From Tissierellia bacterium (GTDB lineage: Bacteria > Bacillota > Clostridia > Tissierellales > Peptoniphilaceae), in contig JAUNVD010000010.1 of the NCBI GenBank assembly GCA_030537855.1, positions 1,038 through 50,062 on the forward strand: DNA of 49,025 bases, in the 5' to 3' direction. This document shows, piece after piece, positions 43,939 through 49,025 of the stretch. The position numbers were made by a program, and so were the translations under genes. The notes under the pieces were generated by a model. It saw nothing but the letters and a program-made list of their open reading frames with translations. It was not told where the DNA came from and ran no database searches. Every line of letters starts with the position of its first letter. The first letter of the stretch is position 1.

Positions 43939-45197
43939 GCTAATAAAACCTTTAGCTGAAAAGTTTGATCTACTTTGATAAATAATGATCCTCCGATTTT
44001 TGACAAACGATATCGCATTCCTCTTAATCCAACTCCTTCTATAATATCTGTCTTCGGCATGTTACCATTATTTTCAATCATAAGGAGATATCCTTTGTCA
44101 TCTTCCAAGGATGTAATGGTAATTTCAGTTGCTTCAGAATGTAGTAGAGCATTGTTTAATGCTTCTTTGATGATTTGAGCAAAAACTCGATTGATCTCTA
44201 AGTCTTTTGGAGGGCCACCTATTACATCAATACTTATTCCAAGCTCAGTAAAGAAATCAATAATATCATAAATTTCTTTTTCTGGGTGATCTATGAAACC
44301 ACTATGAATATCCTCAATCACATTTAGTAATTTTAAGTTCTCTAACAATTCAGGTTTTTTCACATTACTATAGAGATAACTTTGGAGCATAGATAACTTT
44401 TGGCCAAGATGGTCATGTAGACGGATTTTTATTTTTATTTTTTCTCTTTCTTCCACAATTTCTTCTACGACCTTTTCCATTTCACGAATTTTTTCCAAAG
44501 CAATATCTAGCTCTACTTTCTTTTGTTCTAAGAGCTTATTCTTTTTGTCAAGAGTACTAATATTTGCTGCTAATATTTGATAGTATGTTTTTTTCCCTAA
44601 AGAAATTTCTTGGGTGGTAAATTCATAAGACCTATCTTTAAACCGTAAAATAATAGAATCTCCTAATATTTGTTTTGAAACAATATCAGAACTTTTCAGA
44701 TTATTTAGACTTTCCCATATGGTAAAGGCATTTCGATGAACTTTTCCAAATAAAAGTTTTAGTATATCCACAAATACATCATTAATTAAAACCAATCCTC
44801 CATAGGAATTATAAATCAATAATCCAGAGTCTAAGGTATCAATAGCAGAACGTATTGACATAGGGGAAATAGAATGATTTAAATACTTTTTTCTCTTATA
44901 TGATAAATACACTCCTCGTATTAACAAAAGGATTGGATATAGAAATATTAAGAAATTTATAGGAAAGTAAAATGTCTCAGTTACAAAGCCCCATCTAGCA
45001 TAATCAATAGCTATAAGAAAATAATATGTTACATATCCTTGAATCCCTAAAACTATATATTCAGGAAGACGAAACTTTAATTCCTTATAAGAAAAATTAG
45101 TTAGAGCCACAACAAAAACTTGAGCAATAAAAGCTAATAGATAAAGAATAATTAAAAAAAGTCGTAAATGGCGAGGGAGAAAAATAAGACTATTCAT
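43929..45197 (-). CDS. Sensor histidine kinase (NarX/DesK-like transmitter) with four-helix membrane domain and PAS-like domain
   Basis: 422 residues. Membrane helices occupy about 12-100; a PAS-like segment about 116-210 ('AIDTLDSGLLIYNSYGGLVL'); coiled coil about 215-255; phospho-acceptor H261 in 'RLHDHLGQKL', the HDxxGQ form of HisKA_3; ATPase domain 335-422 with N348/N349 in 'IIKEALNNALLH', 'IENNGN' and 'GVGLRGMRYRL'. The ATG at 45197 was chosen over an open frame to 45266, because GGAGG lies seven bases upstream and the longer frame runs into the previous gene. It overlaps the SBP-7TM gene by eight bases. Its expected partner is the convergent LuxR-type regulator. Confidence 0.87.
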   Translation of the reverse strand: MNSLIFLPRHLRLFLIILYLLAFIAQVFVVALTNFSYKELKFRLPEYIVLGIQGYVTYYFLIAIDYARWGFVTETFYFPINFLIFLYPILLLIRGVYLSYKRKKYLNHSISPMSIRSAIDTLDSGLLIYNSYGGLVLINDVFVDILKLLFGKVHRNAFTIWESLNNLKSSDIVSKQILGDSIILRFKDRSYEFTTQEISLGKKTYYQILAANISTLDKKNKLLEQKKVELDIALEKIREMEKVVEEIVEEREKIKIKIRLHDHLGQKLSMLQSYLYSNVKKPELLENLKLLNVIEDIHSGFIDHPEKEIYDIIDFFTELGISIDVIGGPPKDLEINRVFAQIIKEALNNALLHSEATEITITSLEDDKGYLLMIENNGNMPKTDIIEGVGLRGMRYRLSKIGGSLFIKVDQTFQLKVLLAKK

Positions 45198-47529
45198 AAA
45201 GACCTCCAAATCTTCCAATAATATAGCAACCATCTTCATCAAATGAAATAGATAAATCAATACCATTATCTAAGAAAGATTCCATAGAACAACGAGATTC
45301 TAATACTTGATTTCCTGTTAAAAATAAAGTCATCTTAACCATATTATTTTCCAAGGTAAAATTTGCAGTACCTTCTATTTTACTTGGAAGAAAAGAACCT
45401 ATAGCTGTAGAAAAAACAGTTAGAATATTATTACCTACCTCATAGGGGATATGCCCTTGACCATGATGGAAAATATCTAAAATAATATAATCATCAATAG
45501 ATGCAACACAAGCATGACAAGCTATAACAAGATCATAAAGGAATATTTTATGTTTTATCATTTCCATTAAGAGTAAATTACTACGCTGTTTAACAATGGT
45601 AATACGATAAGCTAAAGAAATGATATTATCATAATCAATCTCCTCTTTTTGAGAAATCATATTTTGAAGATCGTTGTCAATATTTTTAAGTTCTGGTTCA
45701 ATAGAAGATTCCACTTGGGAAATAATCCTTCGTCGAGCTTTTAAAGATAAGAGCTCCTGATCTATTTTATATTTTTTTTGAAGGGCTTTATAATTATCTT
45801 CTAATTCAGCTATAACCTTGGAAATAGCAGTGTTTCTCTCATGGATAAGAGTCCTATCTTCATACCGAATGGCCCTTCCACCGATAATATCTTCTTCAAT
45901 TCGATCAATATATCTTCCTTCTAATTTAGAACCAGCAGAATATTTTAATTGATCTTCATGATCATAGATTTCCATAGAAATAGTAGAAGCTTTGAAAATC
46001 TTCATATATTCACTATTAGTTGGAATCAACCTAGTTTCCATAGCCAAGTGATAAAATAGCAGGGTAATGAAAACAGAAGTAAAAGTGATATCAGTAGAAA
46101 TCCGAGTATTCCACTTCATATGATATAAAAACATATAAAAGACCATAAAAGCTCCAAAAGCTAAAGGTAGTAATAAAGTTTTCCGATTAGGATTCGTAAT
46201 AGCCTTATAGATTAAAAGAAATAAAGAAAATAAAATTGTCCCAATTTCCCAAATAAAAATTGGATAAAAAAGAAATCCATAGCTATAATTTTTAAATAAC
46301 ATAGGTTCTTGAAATTTAAAAACTAAATGATGTTGATTATTTGTAAGAACTAAAAGGAAAAATATAAAAGTAAGGATAAAAGAAATAATCTTAACCTTTT
46401 TTAATTTCTTTTCCTCTAAAGATTTATCTACAGAAAGACTTATCCATAAAGAAAGAATACAAATACCTAGAATTCCCACATAGTATAAATACCAAAAAAT
46501 ACTATTATACCAAGAAGAAAAATAGGTAAGATACCTTAATAGCTTAACACAGGACCAAAAAGCTGCTAAAAGAGATAGGTATAATAAATAGTACCTAATT
46601 TTTTTATGTATAATTCGATGAAAAGAGTAGGCCCCCATAAAAATAGAAAGAAATATTAAAATAAGATGACTACTGATAATTTCTTTATTCGTAACAGGAC
46701 CAAGAAGTTTTAGATTAAAAACCTTTCGATCTAAAGAAGTTGAAAGAGAATTTGAATAGATTTTATTACGAAAACTTTCTCCAGAATGGGCTTTTGAATA
46801 ATCTAAACCACTATAATACGTATGAGATGAACCATCAGGTAGACGAAAGCCATTTTGAATCAAAGATTCTTTTAAGTGAGAAGAGGTAGGTATACTTGTC
46901 TTTGATACAAAACCAAGGTCAAAAAACAAAGTACCTTCCTTTGGAATAATAATTTCCATATTTCTTCCACTATCCTTTAGAGCCATCCCTTCATAATCAA
47001 AAATAATGGAAATCGGGCCATGGTCTGTTAAGAGTTCCTTTGGATTCTTATATATCATTAAACGATTTTCTTTATGAATTGTTTTTAATAAAGAAAACAT
47101 CGCTTTCGTATCTAACGAAGGATTCCCAAGACCATAAGCCATAGCTGCTAAAACATGATTGGTTTGATTCGATAGATAAATAGGATAGGGCATATCCTTT
47201 AAATCTAACCAAGATTGAAGATCTTCCTTTACAATATCACGGTCAACGGCAAAAACAACGGTAGCACGATAAAGATCTTTATAGAAAACAGAATCTTTAA
47301 TGGGAGATATGTTATCTTTAAAAGTTAAACAAATCCTATCCTTTTTAAGAAAATCATAAAAAATTTCATGGTTTGGTACAGATAAAATCTTTTCCTGAGG
47401 ATAGGTTTCTTGGATGACAGTTTCCAAAGGAGGTATGGAGTTAGATTCTATATAGATTTCCGCCATTACCGAAGTAGAATGTATCAATAGGCAAGAGAAA
47501 AATAATAAACCTAAGATAAATTTTTTCAA
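45190..47529 (-). CDS. Sensor-like protein: periplasmic-binding domain, 7-helix membrane domain, PAS-like domain and degenerate transmitter
   Basis: 779 residues. Signal peptide 1-23; extracytoplasmic part 24-285 resembling type 2 solute-binding proteins (the stretch 'IIPKEGTLFFDLGFVSK' at 194-210 recalls PotD); about seven membrane helices 287-495; then 'RLIPTNSEYMKIFKASTISM' (500-519), leading into a PAS-like module as in 7TM-type kinases; coiled coil about 565-630; a C-terminal region up to 779 with no recognisable phospho-histidine, N-box or G-box. It therefore looks like a sensor without kinase activity. The start is TTG at 47529 after GGAGG. Its stop overlaps the kinase start, so the two proteins are made together and may form one complex. 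Confidence 0.8.
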   Translation of the reverse strand: MKKFILGLLFFSCLLIHSTSVMAEIYIESNSIPPLETVIQETYPQEKILSVPNHEIFYDFLKKDRICLTFKDNISPIKDSVFYKDLYRATVVFAVDRDIVKEDLQSWLDLKDMPYPIYLSNQTNHVLAAMAYGLGNPSLDTKAMFSLLKTIHKENRLMIYKNPKELLTDHGPISIIFDYEGMALKDSGRNMEIIIPKEGTLFFDLGFVSKTSIPTSSHLKESLIQNGFRLPDGSSHTYYSGLDYSKAHSGESFRNKIYSNSLSTSLDRKVFNLKLLGPVTNKEIISSHLILIFLSIFMGAYSFHRIIHKKIRYYLLYLSLLAAFWSCVKLLRYLTYFSSWYNSIFWYLYYVGILGICILSLWISLSVDKSLEEKKLKKVKIISFILTFIFFLLVLTNNQHHLVFKFQEPMLFKNYSYGFLFYPIFIWEIGTILFSLFLLIYKAITNPNRKTLLLPLAFGAFMVFYMFLYHMKWNTRISTDITFTSVFITLLFYHLAMETRLIPTNSEYMKIFKASTISMEIYDHEDQLKYSAGSKLEGRYIDRIEEDIIGGRAIRYEDRTLIHERNTAISKVIAELEDNYKALQKKYKIDQELLSLKARRRIISQVESSIEPELKNIDNDLQNMISQKEEIDYDNIISLAYRITIVKQRSNLLLMEMIKHKIFLYDLVIACHACVASIDDYIILDIFHHGQGHIPYEVGNNILTVFSTAIGSFLPSKIEGTANFTLENNMVKMTLFLTGNQVLESRCSMESFLDNGIDLSISFDEDGCYIIGRFGGLYE

Positions 47530-47831
47530 GATGAAACCTCCTATAAAATGATTATAGATTAGTAATCTTTTATAAAATTATATCATAAAAATAAAAGATG
47601 AAAAAAGCGATGATGTATATTAATACTAAAAAAAGTATATAAAAAAGATGATAATATTTATTTGAGAAAATGAAATCTACCCATCTATCTCCAATGAATA
47701 TATAGTTTAGCTTAAATAAGAAAAACTTTAGTTCCTTAAACAGGAAAATTTAAAACATTTTATACATTAGAGGAAGTACTCAGTTTTTATAGTCTTGATT
47801 TTTCAAAGATAAGAAAATTTGACAAGGAAGG
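47530..47831. other. Divergent intergenic region between sensor gene and lipoprotein gene
   Basis: A+T-rich. A TATAAT on the minus strand (47582 to 47577) with TTTTCA 16 bases upstream is a plausible promoter for the SBP-7TM/kinase operon; another minus-strand TATAAT lies at 47556-47551. No open frame or strong hairpin was seen. Confidence 0.45.
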
Positions 47832-47860
47832 TTGCAAGTTCTTTTCATTGCCAGTAAAAT
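47832..47860 (+). promoter_or_regulatory. Promoter of the acidic lipoprotein gene
   Basis: TTGCAA (47832-47837), 17-base spacer, TAAAAT (47855-47860). A perfect TTGACA lies just upstream (47819-47824) but has no matching -10. Confidence 0.6.
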
Positions 47861-47906
47861 AGAATAGTATGGAGAATATGATTCTTAACATAGATGAGGT
47901 GGAAAG

Positions 47907-48920
47907 ATGAAAAAATATATAGTCCTATTCATAAGTTTTACTCTTATTCTTATGATGGCAGGATGTGACGTTATAAAAAATCAAAAAGGCTCTATGCCCT
48001 CTGTAGAAGATGATCAGGGAAAGCCTGATTCTGTTCTTTCGACAAAAAAGTTAGGAACCATTCCTGGTCGAGCGATTTTGGATTATTCCCCAAAGGCTTC
48101 AGAAGAACCTCTTGATGTTGGTGTAAAAGATCCTGTTCACGAAGATTTGGAAGAAGAGGATAATTCAACAACTTCCAATGGGAAGGAGGACTTGTCTGAG
48201 GACTCTGAAATCAATATTGATGATATTGAAGATGAGGAAGAGGAAGAGGATATTAATCCTGAAGAAGAGCTTCATATGGATGGGAAAAGTATTGAAGATC
48301 TTACCCCAGTGAAAGATTATTTAGTAGATTATGAAAAAGATGGTCGTTGGGTTAGAGAGGTTCTCTATAAAGAAGGGGATCGATATAATCATGTGATGGG
48401 TCAAGCAAAGATTCCTGAGTCTCTTACTCTTCAAGCTAGAGATTATTTTAACTATATGACAGAAATTAATGATTATCTTGGTGGGATTAAAGGATTCGAA
48501 AATATGGACTTGGATGTCACTTTAAAGTATTCCTATCAATATTTAGACACTCCAAATATGGTCTTTTACTTCCGTGAATATATTCCTAAGACATTAATGA
48601 CTACAGGGAATGAAGGGAAGGTTGTGATTAATGAAGATGGTCGTTTAATCCATTACTTAGCATTTGGACGACGTAATCCTAATGTTCTTCACTATGAGCC
48701 TAGATATGATGAAAAGACAGCGGAAAAACTGGTTTGGAGACGGTTTAACAATAAACTTCATGGATATGTAGATGATTACCTTTTAACAGATTTATATTTA
48801 AAGATTCCAACTGAAGGGGACTATACAAAAATGAGTAAACAGTTTCGACCTCAATGGTTTGGAGAATTTCGAAATGAAGAAAATAGTTACTTAATCCCAT
48901 ATCCTGATTATCGAAAATAG
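47907..48920 (+). CDS. Acidic lipoprotein of unknown function
   Basis: 337 residues. Lipobox MMAG-C with acylated C20. Residues about 30-130 are a low-complexity, probably unfolded linker that becomes very acidic (runs of Glu and Asp around 80-120). The folded part, about 130-337, is rich in Tyr, Asp and Arg ('DYLVDYEKDGRWVREVLYKE', 'YFREYIPKTLMTTG', 'GRLIHYLAFGRRNPNVLHYE'). I do not recognise a family. The long acidic spacer suggests a domain held away from the membrane, through or beyond the cell wall. GAGGTGGAAAG precedes the ATG. Divergent from the sensor-kinase operon, so it may be a target of it; that is only positional. Confidence 0.78.
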   Translation: MKKYIVLFISFTLILMMAGCDVIKNQKGSMPSVEDDQGKPDSVLSTKKLGTIPGRAILDYSPKASEEPLDVGVKDPVHEDLEEEDNSTTSNGKEDLSEDSEINIDDIEDEEEEEDINPEEELHMDGKSIEDLTPVKDYLVDYEKDGRWVREVLYKEGDRYNHVMGQAKIPESLTLQARDYFNYMTEINDYLGGIKGFENMDLDVTLKYSYQYLDTPNMVFYFREYIPKTLMTTGNEGKVVINEDGRLIHYLAFGRRNPNVLHYEPRYDEKTAEKLVWRRFNNKLHGYVDDYLLTDLYLKIPTEGDYTKMSKQFRPQWFGEFRNEENSYLIPYPDYRK

Positions 48921-48933
48921 AATTTGAAGATTT

Positions 48934-48973
48934 AAAAAGGCTTTAGACATGGAATATGTGTAAAGTCTTTTTT
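48934..48973 (+). terminator. Rho-independent terminator of the lipoprotein gene
   Basis: AAAAAGGCTTTAGACAT (48934-48950) pairs with ATGTGTAAAGTCTTTTT (48956-48972), with one G-T pair and one mismatch, ending in a T-run to 48973. Confidence 0.83.
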
Positions 48974-49025
48974 GATGATTCGGAAATGATATGGTTAGGA
49001 TGATTAAAATATACCGGTAGCAAAC

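Overview
The window is A+T-rich chromosomal DNA from a low-GC Gram-positive bacterium, most likely an anaerobic, amino-acid or peptide-fermenting member of the Clostridia. Evidence seen in the sequence: strong purine-rich ribosome sites, frequent TTG/GTG starts, sigma-A-type promoters, rho-independent terminators after most operons, lipoprotein-type binding proteins, an atp operon of the atpZ-I-B-E-F-H-A-G-D-C type followed by murA, a CtsR-type operator in front of clpB, and a thl-crt-hbd acetoacetyl-CoA cluster. No mobile element, CRISPR array, rRNA or tRNA was seen. The assignment to Clostridia is an inference.

Layout. 0-0.6 kb: YefM/YoeB-like toxin-antitoxin pair. 0.6-4.9 kb: CUT1 sugar-type ABC importer (ATPase, two permeases, lipoprotein). 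4.9-6.8 kb: a B3/4-domain protein overlapping a membrane-anchored EEP-family phosphodiesterase. 6.7-8.9 kb (minus): a DUF1538 membrane protein with two repeats and a tandem PII-like protein. 9.0-12.5 kb: membrane-anchored alpha/beta hydrolase, then class III polyhydroxyalkanoate synthase phaE-phaC and a YccF protein. 12.5-14.8 kb (minus): FabK-like flavoprotein and M20 amidohydrolase. 15.0-18.6 kb: dnaJ-type co-chaperone and clpB behind a CtsR box. 18.9-22.1 kb: thl-crt-hbd with a promoter palindrome and a structured leader, then a 35-codon membrane peptide. 22.4-29.4 kb: complete F1Fo ATP synthase operon whose c subunit has the residues of Na+-coupled enzymes. 29.4-30.9 kb: murA. 30.9-38.2 kb: a C26 glutamine-amidotransferase-like hydrolase, an M20 hydrolase and a complete peptide ABC importer in one operon. 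38.3-42.8 kb: Mn/Zn-type ABC importer and its DtxR/MntR-family regulator behind an operator-like palindrome. 42.8-43.2 kb: a gene-free stretch with two long inverted repeats. 43.2-47.5 kb: a LuxR-type response regulator convergent with a histidine kinase and a very large SBP-7TM sensor-like protein. 47.9-48.9 kb: an acidic lipoprotein of unknown function.

How the parts work together. The window is largely core metabolism and uptake: peptides and acyl-amino acids are imported and hydrolysed, acetyl-CoA is condensed and reduced to C4-CoA esters, carbon may be stored as polyhydroxyalkanoate, and ATP synthesis is probably driven by a sodium gradient. The regions least explained by known biology are the SBP-7TM sensor/kinase/regulator trio with its neighbouring lipoprotein, the doubly duplicated PII-like/DUF1538 pair, the structured gap before the response regulator, and the leader of the thiolase operon. 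Eleven starts were placed downstream of the longest open frame because of ribosome sites or family alignment; each is explained in its entry.
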